The translations under genes and the position numbers were made by a program. Of a stretch of DNA of 64,000 nucleotides, positions 55,100-64,000 are shown in pieces (within the stretch, counting starts at the first letter, position 1; each line of letters begins with the position of its first letter). Origin of the DNA: Brachybacterium timonense (GTDB taxonomy: Bacteria > Actinomycetota > Actinomycetes > Actinomycetales > Dermabacteraceae); the NCBI RefSeq assembly GCF_900258505.1, contig NZ_LT984895.1, positions 158,654-222,653 on the forward strand, read 5' to 3'. The notes beneath the pieces are model-generated. The model had not been told where the DNA came from. It did no database searches and saw only the letters and a program-made list of their open reading frames with translations.

Positions 55100-56085
55100 C
55101 GCTTCCGCTCCCTCATAACGCCCCAGTTGATGATCGAGAAGAGGATCACGAAGAACATCACGCCCCAGGCGATCGTCGCGCCGTAGCCGTAGCGGTTCTC
55201 CTGGAAGGCCACTGAATAGAAGTACAGCACCATGGTCAGACCCGAGTTCCCGACGCCGCCGGCGCTGGATGCGCCACCGCCGTGGGACGAGGTCATCACC
55301 TGAGACTCGGTGAAGCTCTGCAGCGACCCGATCGTGGACATCACGGTGATGAACAAGATGATCGGGCGCAGCAGCGGCAGGGTGATGGAGAAGAACGTGC
55401 GGAAGGGCCCCGCCCCGTCGATCTGCGCAGCTTCGTACACCTGCTTATCGATGGCCTGCAGACCCGCCAGGATGATCAGGGCGTTGTAGCCCACGAAGCT
55501 CCAGGTGGACAGCGATGCGATGGCCACCTTGATGCCCCACTCGGATTGCAGCCAGCGCACCGAGTCCAGTCCCACGACGTTCAGCAGCGCGTTCGCGATG
55601 CCGAAGTTCGAGGAGAAGATCGATCCGAACAGGATGCCCATCGCGACCAGCGACGTGATGTTCGGGACCAGGTAGGCCACCCGATAGGTGGTGGAAAAGC
55701 GCACCGTGCTGTTCAGCATGAGCGCCACGATCGTGGCCAAGGTAAGGCACGGGATCGTGGACATCGCCCACAGGATGAGCGTGTTCGTGAAGGACTTCCA
55801 GAACAGCGGATCCTCGATGAGGTACCGGAAGTTCTCCAGGCCGATGATCTGGAAATCACCGATGCCACGCCAGTTCGTGAACGCCAAGAACATGGTGAAC
55901 GCGATCGGCATGAGGCTGAAGACGCCGAACAGGATGAAGTAGGGCGCGAGCGCCGCATAGGGGCGGAGGGCGCGACGGCCCGACAGCCGGATCAGCCCCG
56001 GCTCGACTCGGCGGCGACCGCCGCCCCGCGCTGCCGCTGAGGCGGCGGGGGCGGCAGTCCCGTGTTGCTGACCGACTGCGGACAT
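55096..56085 (-). CDS. Carbohydrate ABC transporter permease (MalF type)
   Basis: A 329-aa CUT1 permease. The N-terminus is polar and basic (RRVEPGLIRLSGRRALRP), followed by six helices starting YFILFGVFSLMPIAFTMFLAF. The EAA loop is VYEAAQIDGAGPFRTFFSITLP. It starts 2 nt after the binding-protein stop and overlaps the next permease, so the heterodimeric channel is made from one message. Confidence 0.94.
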   Translation of the reverse strand: MSAVGQQHGTAAPAASAAARGGGRRRVEPGLIRLSGRRALRPYAALAPYFILFGVFSLMPIAFTMFLAFTNWRGIGDFQIIGLENFRYLIEDPLFWKSFTNTLILWAMSTIPCLTLATIVALMLNSTVRFSTTYRVAYLVPNITSLVAMGILFGSIFSSNFGIANALLNVVGLDSVRWLQSEWGIKVAIASLSTWSFVGYNALIILAGLQAIDKQVYEAAQIDGAGPFRTFFSITLPLLRPIILFITVMSTIGSLQSFTESQVMTSSHGGGASSAGGVGNSGLTMVLYFYSVAFQENRYGYGATIAWGVMFFVILFSIINWGVMRERKR

Positions 56086-56087
56086 CG

Positions 56088-57386
56088 TCAGGCCACCGTG
56101 ATGCCGTTCTGCTTCGCCAGTCGCTCAGCCTCCTTGACGGCGTCGCTCCAGGCCTGCTCGGGATCCTTGCCGCTGGCCTCGACCAGCTCGAGTTCGGCGG
56201 CAAACGGGGCGGAGATGGTGCCGTCCATCGGATCCTCGAAGATTGGGCGGACATGCTCACCGGCGGTGGCGAAGACCTCACCGGCCCTCTGATTGCCCAG
56301 GAACTCGACCTCACCGGTGACGCGATCATCTTTCTGCGCCTCGAGATTCGCGGGGAAGTTCCCGGAGTGGACGAACTCCACAGCCTGGTTCTCCCCGTTG
56401 AGGATCTGCAGGATGATCTTGAAGGCCTCTTCGTGGTTCTCACCCTTGGCGGGGATGCCCAGGAAGGAGCCGCCCTGGTTGGTGGCGTCGCCGGGGTGGG
56501 TGGCAACGTGCCACTTGCCGGAGGTGTCCGGGGCGTCCACCATGAGGTCCGCCAGATGCCAGGAGGCGCCCGGATCCGCAGGCAGTTTGCCGGCGGAGAC
56601 GGCGGCAGCAGAGTCGGGCGTCTGGGACTGCAGGGCGGCGTTGATACCGGCCTTCTGCATCTTCACGACGGTGTCCCAGGCGTTGCGGACATGCTCGCCC
56701 GAGCCGATGAAGTTCTTGTCCTCGTCGATGAAGCCCTGCCCGGACTGGCGCTGAATGATGCCGAAAACGCCCGCGAGGTTGCGGACCATGAAGATCTCGG
56801 GGTCACCGGCCTGGAGCTTCTTGCCGTACTCGATGTAGGCGTCCCAGGTGGTCAGCTCCTTGCTCACCTCGTCGGGGTCCGCTGGCAGGCCATGCTGCTC
56901 GAAGGTGTCGAAGCGGTAGAAGAGCGCGGTGGGGCCGATGTCGATCGGGATGCCCAGCTGCTTGCCGTCAGTGGTGGTGGCTTGGTCCCACTTCCAGTCG
57001 ACGTACTTGCTCTTGTGGTCGGCAGCCCCCAGGTCGTTGAGGTCCACGAAGAACTCGGGGACGGTGGCGAAATGCGCGATGTCCTCGCCCTTGATGCCGG
57101 TCAGGGCGGGCAGGCCGGAGCCAGCCTGGAGGGTGGTCTGCAGCTTCTGCTTGAAGTCGCCACCCTGGATCACCTGGCTGAAGTTGGCATCAGGGAATGC
57201 CTTCTTGACGTCCTCGACGATCGCGTCGTCGAAGCCTTCGGGCCAGTACCACAGGGCGAGGCCCTTGCCACCGCCACCTGAGCCGCCGGAGTTTCCGGAG
57301 CCGGTCGAGCAGGCGGAGAGGAATGCCAGGGAACCGGCGACAGCGCCGAGCCCGAGGGCAGACCGACGGGACAGTGTGTATTTCAT
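56088..57386 (-). CDS. Carbohydrate ABC transporter substrate-binding lipoprotein
   Basis: A 432-aa extracellular sugar receptor (family 1). The ATG at 57386 follows GGAGGAACC and gives a signal peptide with a twin-Arg-like start (MKYTLSRRSALGLG) and lipobox LAFLSACSTG. A Gly/Ser linker leads to the mature domain GLALWYWPEGFDDAIVEDV, VIQGGDFKQKLQTTLQAG. GPTALFYRFDTFEQHGLPAD is the hinge-side motif. Trp-rich segments (WKWDQATT, SWHLADLM) fit an oligosaccharide site. Specificity is probably a glycoside or mannoside, judged only from the neighbouring hydrolases. Confidence 0.93.
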   Translation of the reverse strand: MKYTLSRRSALGLGAVAGSLAFLSACSTGSGNSGGSGGGGKGLALWYWPEGFDDAIVEDVKKAFPDANFSQVIQGGDFKQKLQTTLQAGSGLPALTGIKGEDIAHFATVPEFFVDLNDLGAADHKSKYVDWKWDQATTTDGKQLGIPIDIGPTALFYRFDTFEQHGLPADPDEVSKELTTWDAYIEYGKKLQAGDPEIFMVRNLAGVFGIIQRQSGQGFIDEDKNFIGSGEHVRNAWDTVVKMQKAGINAALQSQTPDSAAAVSAGKLPADPGASWHLADLMVDAPDTSGKWHVATHPGDATNQGGSFLGIPAKGENHEEAFKIILQILNGENQAVEFVHSGNFPANLEAQKDDRVTGEVEFLGNQRAGEVFATAGEHVRPIFEDPMDGTISAPFAAELELVEASGKDPEQAWSDAVKEAERLAKQNGITVA

Positions 57387-57426
57387 GGGGGTTCCTCCGG
57401 GGTGTGGAGTGAGTGGGGGCGAAGGA

Positions 57427-58428
57427 TCAGTCAGAGGTGGACGGTGAGGGGGCCTGGGCCAGTGCGGAGAGCGGCTCTGCGCAGACCAGACCGTGCGTGC
57501 GTGCAAGCGTGGCGAGCTGGGGAAGCGTGGGGGTGCGGCCCGGGCCGTGGACGGCGGCGGCTCGCCCGGTCGCGGCCAGGGCGGCGGCCTCAAGCGCATC
57601 GCGCAAGTCAAGACCGTGGCCCAGCAGGGTGATCAGGGCGGCACCGAAGGTGTCTCCCGCGCCGGTTGGATCCACGGGGCCCAGGTCCTGTGCCGGCAGT
57701 GTGATCTCGGTGCCCGCGGCGGCATCGATACCGATCAGACCGTCTCCGCCACAGGTCACAACAGTCAGGGGAACGATCGTGGAGAGTTCCCGAGCTGCCT
57801 GTAGCGGGGTGTCTGTGCGGGTATAAGCCATAGCCTCCACGGCATTAGGTAGGAAGCCGTAGCAGCAGGAGAGATGGCGCAGGACAGCCCGGTCCCACTG
57901 CTCAGTTGGATCCCAGCCGACGTCGGCGAAGATCCGGGATCCTGCGTTATGGGCGCGTTCCAGCCAGGGCATATCCGCCAGGCCGATGTGTACGGCGATA
58001 GCGCGTGCCGGCAGCGTGTCGAGATCGGGCTGAATCTGTTCATGGGGGGCGGTCCCGCCGGTAACCAGCGCGCGCTCGCCGTCATAGGCCAGGGCTGCGG
58101 TGATCTGCAGGTCGTGATCGGGTGCGGCGATCAGTCCGCGGGTATCCACGCCGCGCGCGGTCAGAATCGTGGCGGCGAGGTCGGCAGCTGGCCCCGTGCC
58201 TGTGTGTGCGCTCACGCCCGCGCGGGCACCCAGTGCGGCTGCGGCGAGGGCGAAGTTGGCGATGCCGCCGGGCACCAGGTCAACGCGGCCGGTGAAAATC
58301 TCCTGGCCCAGTGCAGGGGCAGAGGGCAGGGGGCCGTACAGCACGTCGAGGAACAGTTCGCCGACGGCCAGGAGATCCAGCGCGCCCGTGGGCAGCGGGG
58401 TGCTCTGCCGAGTGGCGGCGGTGTCCAT
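57427..58428 (-). CDS. PfkB-family carbohydrate kinase
   Basis: A 333-aa ribokinase-family sugar kinase. The ATG at 58428 has GGAGGATCC; the frame upstream is unrelated. N-terminal motif VDLVPGGIANFALAAAALG; catalytic PfkB signature DPTGAGDTFGAALITLLGHG with the base Asp. It probably phosphorylates the sugar freed from the imported glycan, though a non-PTS importer next to a GH4 enzyme leaves the order of phosphorylation and hydrolysis open. It is first in the transcript that continues into the ABC importer 40 nt downstream. Confidence 0.92.
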   Translation of the reverse strand: MDTAATRQSTPLPTGALDLLAVGELFLDVLYGPLPSAPALGQEIFTGRVDLVPGGIANFALAAAALGARAGVSAHTGTGPAADLAATILTARGVDTRGLIAAPDHDLQITAALAYDGERALVTGGTAPHEQIQPDLDTLPARAIAVHIGLADMPWLERAHNAGSRIFADVGWDPTEQWDRAVLRHLSCCYGFLPNAVEAMAYTRTDTPLQAARELSTIVPLTVVTCGGDGLIGIDAAAGTEITLPAQDLGPVDPTGAGDTFGAALITLLGHGLDLRDALEAAALAATGRAAAVHGPGRTPTLPQLATLARTHGLVCAEPLSALAQAPSPSTSD

Positions 58429-58491
58429 GGATCCTCCGATCCCGCGAGGCGCGCGTGCGGTGCGGCGATGCGTGCAGCACTCAGTGTGCGC

Positions 58492-58593
58492 GGATGATCG
58501 TAAAAGGTCAAGAATGGATGTTGTGGGAGGGAAATCGAGTCCGCGGGCGGGGATTGAGGACTCGTTTCCCATTAGGATGATCGCCAATGATCG
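58492..58593. promoter_or_regulatory. Divergent promoter region with repeated ATGATCG motifs
   Basis: In the 207-bp gap between the kinase and DeoR genes, GGATGATCG occurs at 58492-58500 and 58575-58583, with ATGATCG again at 58587-58593. These are candidate DeoR operators controlling both transcripts. Confidence 0.4.
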
Positions 58594-58635
58594 TGAATGT
58601 TGCTTCGTGCTGGGGAGGCGGACTAGGCTGGTGAC

Positions 58636-59460
58636 GTGATCCGTGCCGCACGCTTCCGCGCCGTCGAGCAATTGCTCGCCGAACGGTCCGTCGTGTCCAC
58701 GCAGCAGTTGGCCGATGAGCTCGGCGTCTCACTCGTCACCGTTCGCCGGGACCTCGACACCCTCGCCTCCCAGGGCCGGATCGAGCGTGTTTTCGGCGGT
58801 GCCCGGCTGCCGGCAGGTGCGACCGTGGGCCGCGCCGACGCCGTCGGCCCCGATTCGCTGGGCGCCCGCGACACGGAGCGGCCAGATGAACCGTTCGCCC
58901 AGGTCCTCGAGCGCAATCAGGAGGCCAAGCGCCAGATCGCGGCCCGTGCCGCACAGCTCGTGGCCGACGGCGAAACCGTGTTCATCGACATTGGCACCAC
59001 CGCCTACGAACTTGCACGCGCTCTGCAGCGTCGTCACCTCACCGTCGTGACCGCATCGCTCGGCGTGGTGGACCTGCTCGGGGAGGATGACGGCATCGAC
59101 CTCGTTCTCTTGGGCGGCGAGTACAACAGCGAATACCGCTGCACCCACGGCAGCCACGTGGCCGACTCGCTCAGCGCACTGCAGATTGACCGCGCCTTCC
59201 TGGGCTGCGCCGGCGTGAGCGACCGCGGGTTGATCCGCGATACCGACACACGCCAGGCCGCCGTCAAGCAGGCCACCTTGCGCGTGGCCGGCTCCACCGC
59301 ACTGCTGGCCGCAGCCGACAAGTTCCCCGGCACTGGCGCCTTCACCGCCGGCAGCCTCGCACACGTCGATCACCTGGTCACCGACCTCGACGCATCCTCG
59401 ATCCACGCTCACTTGGGCTCCGCAGTGGAGTCCTCATCCACGGAGGTGCTCCACACATGA
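58636..59460 (+). CDS. DeoR-family transcriptional regulator
   Basis: A 274-aa sugar-responsive repressor, GTG start. The N-terminal DeoR HTH is clear: RFRAVEQLLAERSVVSTQQLA then DELGVSLVTVRRDLDTLASQG. The effector domain (DeoRC) contains VFIDIGTTAYELARAL and FLGCAGVSDRGLIRDTD, the sugar-phosphate site of the family. It overlaps the GH4 gene by 4 nt and is divergent from the kinase/transporter transcript, so it likely controls the whole locus in response to a phosphorylated sugar. Confidence 0.93.
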   Translation: MIRAARFRAVEQLLAERSVVSTQQLADELGVSLVTVRRDLDTLASQGRIERVFGGARLPAGATVGRADAVGPDSLGARDTERPDEPFAQVLERNQEAKRQIAARAAQLVADGETVFIDIGTTAYELARALQRRHLTVVTASLGVVDLLGEDDGIDLVLLGGEYNSEYRCTHGSHVADSLSALQIDRAFLGCAGVSDRGLIRDTDTRQAAVKQATLRVAGSTALLAAADKFPGTGAFTAGSLAHVDHLVTDLDASSIHAHLGSAVESSSTEVLHT

Positions 59461-60857
59461 AGCTCGCACTGCTGGGCGGCGGCGGATTCCGCGTACCCCT
59501 CGTGTACCGGACCCTGCTGCGTGACCGCTCGGAAGGCCGCATCACGCAGCTGCGCCTGCATGACGAGGATCCGCGGCGTCTGGCCGCGATGCAGAAGGTC
59601 CTCGCCGCCATGGCCGACGGAGATCCCGAAGCACCCGAGGTCGTGCTGTGCGAGACGCTCGAAGATGCGGCACGCAGCGCCGACTTCGTGTTCTCCGCGA
59701 TCCGCGTGGGCGGCACTGCCGGTCGTGCCCGCGATGAACAGATCGCCCACCGCCTGGGCGTGCTGGGCCAGGAGACCACCGGTTTCGGCGGCATCAGCTA
59801 CGCGCTGCGCGGCATCCCCGTGGCCCTCGACCTGGCCACGCGGCTGCGCGACGCCAACCCCGACGCCTGGCTGATCAACTTCACCAACCCCGCCGGCATG
59901 ATCACCGAGGCCACCTCCGCCATCCTGGGCGATCGCGTGATCGGCATCTGCGACTCCCCGATCGGGCTGGCCCGCCGCGCCCTGACGGCACTGGAGTCCG
60001 ACGGGCTGGTGCCCGCAGGCACCACTGCGGATGTGGGCACCGGCAGCGGAGACGTCCGCCTGGACTATGCAGGCCTGAACCACCTGGGCTGGCTGCGCGG
60101 CATCGACGTGGACGGCACCGATGTGCTGCCCCAGCTGCTGGCCCGGCCGGACCTGCTCGAGCGCTTCGAAGAGGGCCGTCTCTTCGGCGCCCCCTGGCTG
60201 CAGACCCTGGGCTGCGTGCCCAATGAGTACCTGCACTACTACTACTACGCGCGCGAGACCGTAGCCGCCGACGACGCTGCGGAAGCCACCCGAGGCGTGT
60301 TCCTCGAGCAGCAGCAGCGCGACTTCTATGTCCGCGCTGGCGAGATGGAGCCGAGCCAGGCCGCCGAGCTGTGGGAGCAGACCCGCCGCAGCCGCGAGGA
60401 GACCTACATGGCCACCAACCGCGATGCCGCGGGCGGTATGGACCGTGACGAGGAGGACCTTGAATCCGGTGGCTACGACAAGGTGGCCCTCGCGATCATG
60501 CACGCCATCGCCCATGATCGCCCCGCCCAGCTGATCCTGAACGTCGCGAACCGCTCCGGCGGGGGAGAGCGGTCCATCGCCGCCCTGCCCGATGACGCTG
60601 TCGTGGAGGTGCCCTGCATGGTCGATGCCTCCGGCCCGCACCGCCTGCCCGTCTCCGATGTGCCCGACCATGGCCGTGGCCTGATCACCACGGTCAAGCA
60701 CGTCGAGCGCACCACGATCCGTGCCGCGGTCGAGGGGTCACGCGATCTCGCGATCGAAGCGCTTGCGCTGCACCCGCTGATCGACGGCGTCGGCGTGGCC
60801 CGTCAGCTGCTGGACGCCACCATTCAGGAGTTCCCGGAGCTCGCCTACCTGCGCTGA
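59457..60857 (+). CDS. Family 4 glycosidase (6-phospho-beta-glucosidase type)
   Basis: A 466-aa GH4 enzyme. This family uses NAD+ and a divalent metal, usually Mn(II), and cleaves by a redox/elimination mechanism. NAD loop LALLGGGGFRVPLVYRTLL; QETTGFGGISYALRGIPV; LINFTNPAGMITEA; metal-site Cys165 in CDSPIGLARR; His209 in LNHLGWLRG. Annotation as 6-phospho-beta-glucosidase is by family resemblance; the actual glycoside and whether it must be phosphorylated are not visible. It sits between the DeoR and GH38 genes. Confidence 0.9.
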   Translation: MKLALLGGGGFRVPLVYRTLLRDRSEGRITQLRLHDEDPRRLAAMQKVLAAMADGDPEAPEVVLCETLEDAARSADFVFSAIRVGGTAGRARDEQIAHRLGVLGQETTGFGGISYALRGIPVALDLATRLRDANPDAWLINFTNPAGMITEATSAILGDRVIGICDSPIGLARRALTALESDGLVPAGTTADVGTGSGDVRLDYAGLNHLGWLRGIDVDGTDVLPQLLARPDLLERFEEGRLFGAPWLQTLGCVPNEYLHYYYYARETVAADDAAEATRGVFLEQQQRDFYVRAGEMEPSQAAELWEQTRRSREETYMATNRDAAGGMDRDEEDLESGGYDKVALAIMHAIAHDRPAQLILNVANRSGGGERSIAALPDDAVVEVPCMVDASGPHRLPVSDVPDHGRGLITTVKHVERTTIRAAVEGSRDLAIEALALHPLIDGVGVARQLLDATIQEFPELAYLR

Positions 60858-60868
60858 GAAGGAGCGTC

Positions 60869-63800
60869 GTGCATCTCGACGAAGCCCGCATCCTCGCCCG
60901 CATCGACCGTCTGCAGCGAGAGCGGATCGCTCCGGAGGCCTTCCGCGAGCTCGCCGCGCTCACGGTGTCCGCGTGGCAGGTGCCCGGTGATGGTGAACCC
61001 GTGCCGGTTGCCGACGCGCTCGCGGCCGAGCACACGCCGGTGACGCTTCCGCAACGCTGGGGCCGGGCCTGGTCCACCTGGTGGTTCCGCCTCGAGGGCA
61101 TGATGCCGGAGGGGTCCGGGTGCGGTCCCGTGCTGCTGGAAGCAGACCTCGGATTCGTCGACGACTGGCCAGGTAATCAGTGCGAGGGCATGCTGTATGC
61201 CGCCGACGGCACCGCGCTGAAGGCCATCAACTCCCGTAACCGCCGCTACCGCCTGCAGGCCGAAGCTGGCGAGGACCTGCGTTTTCACCTCGAGGCGGCT
61301 GCCAACCCAGACATGATGGCCGGCGGGACCACCCCCACCGAGCTGGGCGACCGACTCACCGCCGGACCCGAACCTGTCTACGAACTGCGCACCGCCCGGA
61401 TCGTTGAACGGGACGACGAGGTGTGGGGTCTGTGGCACGACATCGACGTGCTGCGCGGCCTCGCCCCCGAGCTACCAGCCGATTCGACCCGTCGGGCCCG
61501 CATTCTGGTGGGTCTCGACGACGCCGCCGACGCCCTGGACCTGCGCGATGTGCCGGGAACAGCCGCATCCGCGCGCGCCGTGCTCGCACCACTGCTGGCG
61601 GCGCCCGCAGATGCCTCCGCACAGCAGATCACCGCGATCGGGCATGCGCACATCGACTCCGCCTGGCTGTGGCCGGTGCGGGAGACGATCCGGAAGGTGG
61701 CCCGCACCTTCGCGAACGTCGACGTACTGATGGAGGAGTACCCCGAGTTCACGTTCACCGCCACAAGCGCTCAGCAGTACGCGTGGCTGAAGGCGTCCCG
61801 GCCCGATGTGTACGAGCGGGTGCGCCAGCGCATCGCGGAGGGTCGCTGGCATCCCTCCGGCGGCATGTGGGTGGAATCCGATGCCACGATGCCCGGCGGT
61901 GAGGCGATGATCCGCCAGTTCACCCAGGGCATCCGTTTCTTCCGTGACGAGTTCGGTGTGCGCTCACGCACCCTGTGGTTGCCGGACTCCTTCGGGTACT
62001 CGGCTGCGCTGCCGCAGATCGCTGTGCAACTGGGGCTGGAGTACTTCCTCACCCAGAAGATCTCCTGGTCGAAGACGAACCGCTACCCGCACACCACATT
62101 CTGGTGGGAAGGGATCGACGGCAGTCGACTGCTAGCCCACTATCCGCCCGTGGACTGCTACGACTCCATGCTCACCGCCGATGAGATCGCGACAGCGGAG
62201 CGCGGCCACCGCGACAAGGCCCGCACCGGCCACCAGGTGATCCCCTACGGCTATGGCGATGGCGGCGGCGGACCCACCGCCACCATGGTCGAACGTGCAC
62301 GCCGACGCCGCGACCTCGAAGGCTCCGCACACATCACGCCCGGCGACCCCGACGGGTTCTTCGACGCCGCCCGCGAGGACTACGGTGCGCTCGCCCCGAC
62401 GTACCGCGGCGAGCTGTACCTCGAGTTCCACCGCGGGATCTTCACCTCACAGCTGGAGATGAAACAGGGCAACCGTGCCTGTGAGCATGCCCTGCGCACC
62501 GTCGAGCTGGTATGGGCGATGGTCACGGCCCGTGGACGGGGCACGCTGGACCAGGAGCGGCTGGACCGTCTGTGGCAGCGCACCCTGCTGCTGCAGTTCC
62601 ACGACATCCTGCCCGGCTCCTCGATCGCCTGGGTCCATCGCGAGGCGCGTGATGACCATGCCGCGATCCTCGCGGCCTGCGACGAGCTCGCCGAGGAGGG
62701 CCTGCAGCTGCTAGGGGATTCGACGACTCGCGGCGTGCTGAACCCGGCCGGCCATGACCGGATCGCGGTGGTCACGGTCGAGGGCGAGCCCCGCCCTGTG
62801 CAGGTGCCCGGCTCCTTCCTGGGCGCCCTGCCTGCTCAGCAGCCCGAGGGCCTTACTCCCGTGCACAGCGGCACCGACGGCGATCAGATCGTGCTCGACA
62901 ACGGCCTCGTGCGTGTACACGTGGGCTCGGACGGCACGCTGACGTCGGTGCGTGACCTCCAGCGCGATCGTGAGCTGATCCCCGCCGGGGCCAGCGCCAA
63001 TCAGCTGCAGATGTTCGAGGATCTGCCCAACGAATTCGACGCCTGGGATGTGGACCGCCACTACCGCGGCAACGCCCGCCCCGACCTGGTGGGCACCCCC
63101 ACCCGCTGCGAGCTCACCGAGAGCGGGCCGTGGCGCGCCGTGATCACCATCGAGCGGATGCTCGGCGCGTCGCCGACCACCCAGACGATCACCCTCGATG
63201 CGGGTTCACGCCGCGTGGACTTCGGAATCGACGTCGACTGGCGCGAGCGCGAGACCCTGCTGAAAGCAGCGTTCCCGCTGGCCATTCATGCCCGCGAGAC
63301 CCTGGCTGAAACGCAGTTCGGGCACGTGGCCAGGCCGCTGCACGAGAACACCAGCTGGGAGTTCGCCCGCTTCGAAACCGTCATGCACCGCTGGGTGCTT
63401 GCCGCCGAACCGGGGTGCGGCGCCGCCCTCATCACCGACTCCACCTACGGCTACGACGCCTTGCCGTGGCCGGGGCAGAACGCCGCTGCCACCTCCGGAA
63501 CGCTACTGCGGCTGAGCCTGATGCGCGGGCCGAACTGGCCTGATCCGCGTGCGGATCTGTCCCGTCGGCGCCTGAGCTACTCCCTGCTCGTGGATGCGGA
63601 TCCTGAGGCGGCCACCCGTGCAGGACAGGAGCTGAACCTGCCGCTGCGCCTGCTCGAGCAGGCACCGGCGCAGCCCACGTCCGTGCTGAGCCTGGACGGT
63701 CACGGCATCACCCTCGAGGCGGTGCTCCCGGCCCATGACGGCAGTGGCGATCTCGTGGCCCGCCTGTATGAGACGACCGGTGGCACCTCGAACGCCCGAC

Positions 63801-64000
63801 TGCACCTGCACGGCGGGGCGCAGTGGATCCGCGAGGTCGACCCGCTCGAAGAGCAGGTCACCGACCCGCTGATCAACCTGCCTGAGCCGACCCAGACAGC
63901 CGTCGAGATGAACCCAGACGCTCCGGCCGCCCCGTCGGCGGCAACACGTGGACCGATCACCGTCGTCGATCTCGAGCTGTGTCCTTTCCAGATTCTCACC
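60869..64000 (+). CDS. Alpha-mannosidase, GH38 (runs off window)
   Basis: 1044 codons are present with no stop, so the gene continues past 64000. The GTG at 60869 follows AAGGAGCG, 11 nt after the GH4 stop. An N-terminal domain of about 240 residues precedes the catalytic GH38 domain. There, TAIGHAHIDSAWLWPVRETI holds zinc-binding His/Asp, LWLPDSFGYSAALPQIA the nucleophile Asp, and LLLQFHDILPGSSIAWVH a conserved zinc/substrate segment. A C-terminal beta-sandwich follows. No signal peptide is seen, so it should act in the cytoplasm on imported mannosides. Confidence 0.95.
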   Translation, partial: MHLDEARILARIDRLQRERIAPEAFRELAALTVSAWQVPGDGEPVPVADALAAEHTPVTLPQRWGRAWSTWWFRLEGMMPEGSGCGPVLLEADLGFVDDWPGNQCEGMLYAADGTALKAINSRNRRYRLQAEAGEDLRFHLEAAANPDMMAGGTTPTELGDRLTAGPEPVYELRTARIVERDDEVWGLWHDIDVLRGLAPELPADSTRRARILVGLDDAADALDLRDVPGTAASARAVLAPLLAAPADASAQQITAIGHAHIDSAWLWPVRETIRKVARTFANVDVLMEEYPEFTFTATSAQQYAWLKASRPDVYERVRQRIAEGRWHPSGGMWVESDATMPGGEAMIRQFTQGIRFFRDEFGVRSRTLWLPDSFGYSAALPQIAVQLGLEYFLTQKISWSKTNRYPHTTFWWEGIDGSRLLAHYPPVDCYDSMLTADEIATAERGHRDKARTGHQVIPYGYGDGGGGPTATMVERARRRRDLEGSAHITPGDPDGFFDAAREDYGALAPTYRGELYLEFHRGIFTSQLEMKQGNRACEHALRTVELVWAMVTARGRGTLDQERLDRLWQRTLLLQFHDILPGSSIAWVHREARDDHAAILAACDELAEEGLQLLGDSTTRGVLNPAGHDRIAVVTVEGEPRPVQVPGSFLGALPAQQPEGLTPVHSGTDGDQIVLDNGLVRVHVGSDGTLTSVRDLQRDRELIPAGASANQLQMFEDLPNEFDAWDVDRHYRGNARPDLVGTPTRCELTESGPWRAVITIERMLGASPTTQTITLDAGSRRVDFGIDVDWRERETLLKAAFPLAIHARETLAETQFGHVARPLHENTSWEFARFETVMHRWVLAAEPGCGAALITDSTYGYDALPWPGQNAAATSGTLLRLSLMRGPNWPDPRADLSRRRLSYSLLVDADPEAATRAGQELNLPLRLLEQAPAQPTSVLSLDGHGITLEAVLPAHDGSGDLVARLYETTGGTSNARLHLHGGAQWIREVDPLEEQVTDPLINLPEPTQTAVEMNPDAPAAPSAATRGPITVVDLELCPFQILT

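Overview
This is a high-GC chromosomal segment of an actinomycete, most likely Micrococcales, with Dermabacteraceae/Brachybacterium as my best inference. The reasons are the gene order dnaA-dnaN-recF-dciA-gyrB-gyrA opposite rpmH-rnpA-yidD-yidC-jag-rsmG-parA-parB, a DLW-39 peptide gene between tRNA-Ile and tRNA-Ala, a DUF3566 gene after gyrA, an Lsr2-type protein, and a MurJ/pseudokinase cluster. It is the replication-origin neighbourhood with an accessory island attached on the left.

Region 1-12.5 kb is accessory and rearranged. Two nearly identical 1350-bp IS3-family elements (2-1351 and 9084-10433) face the same way, and each abuts a truncated gene: a tyrosine recombinase, an excisionase-like HTH gene and an MFS transporter. 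Between them lie an Lsr2 silencer and a SRAP (HMCES/YedK-like) gene that appears split in two (2821 and 8106-8831) by about 5.2 kb. That 5.2-kb insert carries nrdI-nrdF, a three-gene metal ABC importer with manganese-type ligands, and a DtxR/MntR-family regulator. NrdF lacks three of the four carboxylate metal ligands and has Gln116-Ser176-Lys210 instead, the signature of metal-free class Ie (DOPA-radical) ribonucleotide reductase. I read the insert as a mobile metal-starvation module: scavenge Mn, and make dNTPs without a metal cofactor. To the right are a TetR-DoxX pair with a clear double operator and an IS30 remnant.

Region 12.5-31.4 kb is the conserved core: tRNA-Ala, DLW-39, tRNA-Ile, DUF3566, gyrA, gyrB, a low-GC lipoprotein gene, dciA, recF, dnaN and dnaA on the minus strand. 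On the plus strand are rpmH, rnpA, yidD, yidC, jag, rsmG, parA and an unusually long parB. DnaA-box-like sites lie in the dnaA-dnaN gap and upstream of dnaA.

Region 31.4-34.8 kb has no convincing gene. It holds a dense array of twelve parS-like sites over 2.3 kb, followed by a cluster of DnaA-box-like sites.

Region 34.8-54.1 kb holds a thioredoxin-fold protein without active-site cysteines, trxB, a membrane protein, a pseudokinase with an extracellular discoidin-like domain, murJ and a DUF6049 secreted protein (all minus). On the plus strand follow cca, a class A PBP, rpsF-ssb-rpsR-rplI, an L7/L12-like gene with an apparently leaderless promoter, a lipoprotein, tRNA-Leu(CAG), a NYN-domain protein (minus) and an alpha/beta hydrolase.

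Region 54.2-64 kb is a carbohydrate utilisation locus: a CUT1 ABC importer (two permeases and a binding protein) and a PfkB sugar kinase, divergent from a DeoR regulator, a GH4 glycosidase and a GH38 alpha-mannosidase that runs off the window.
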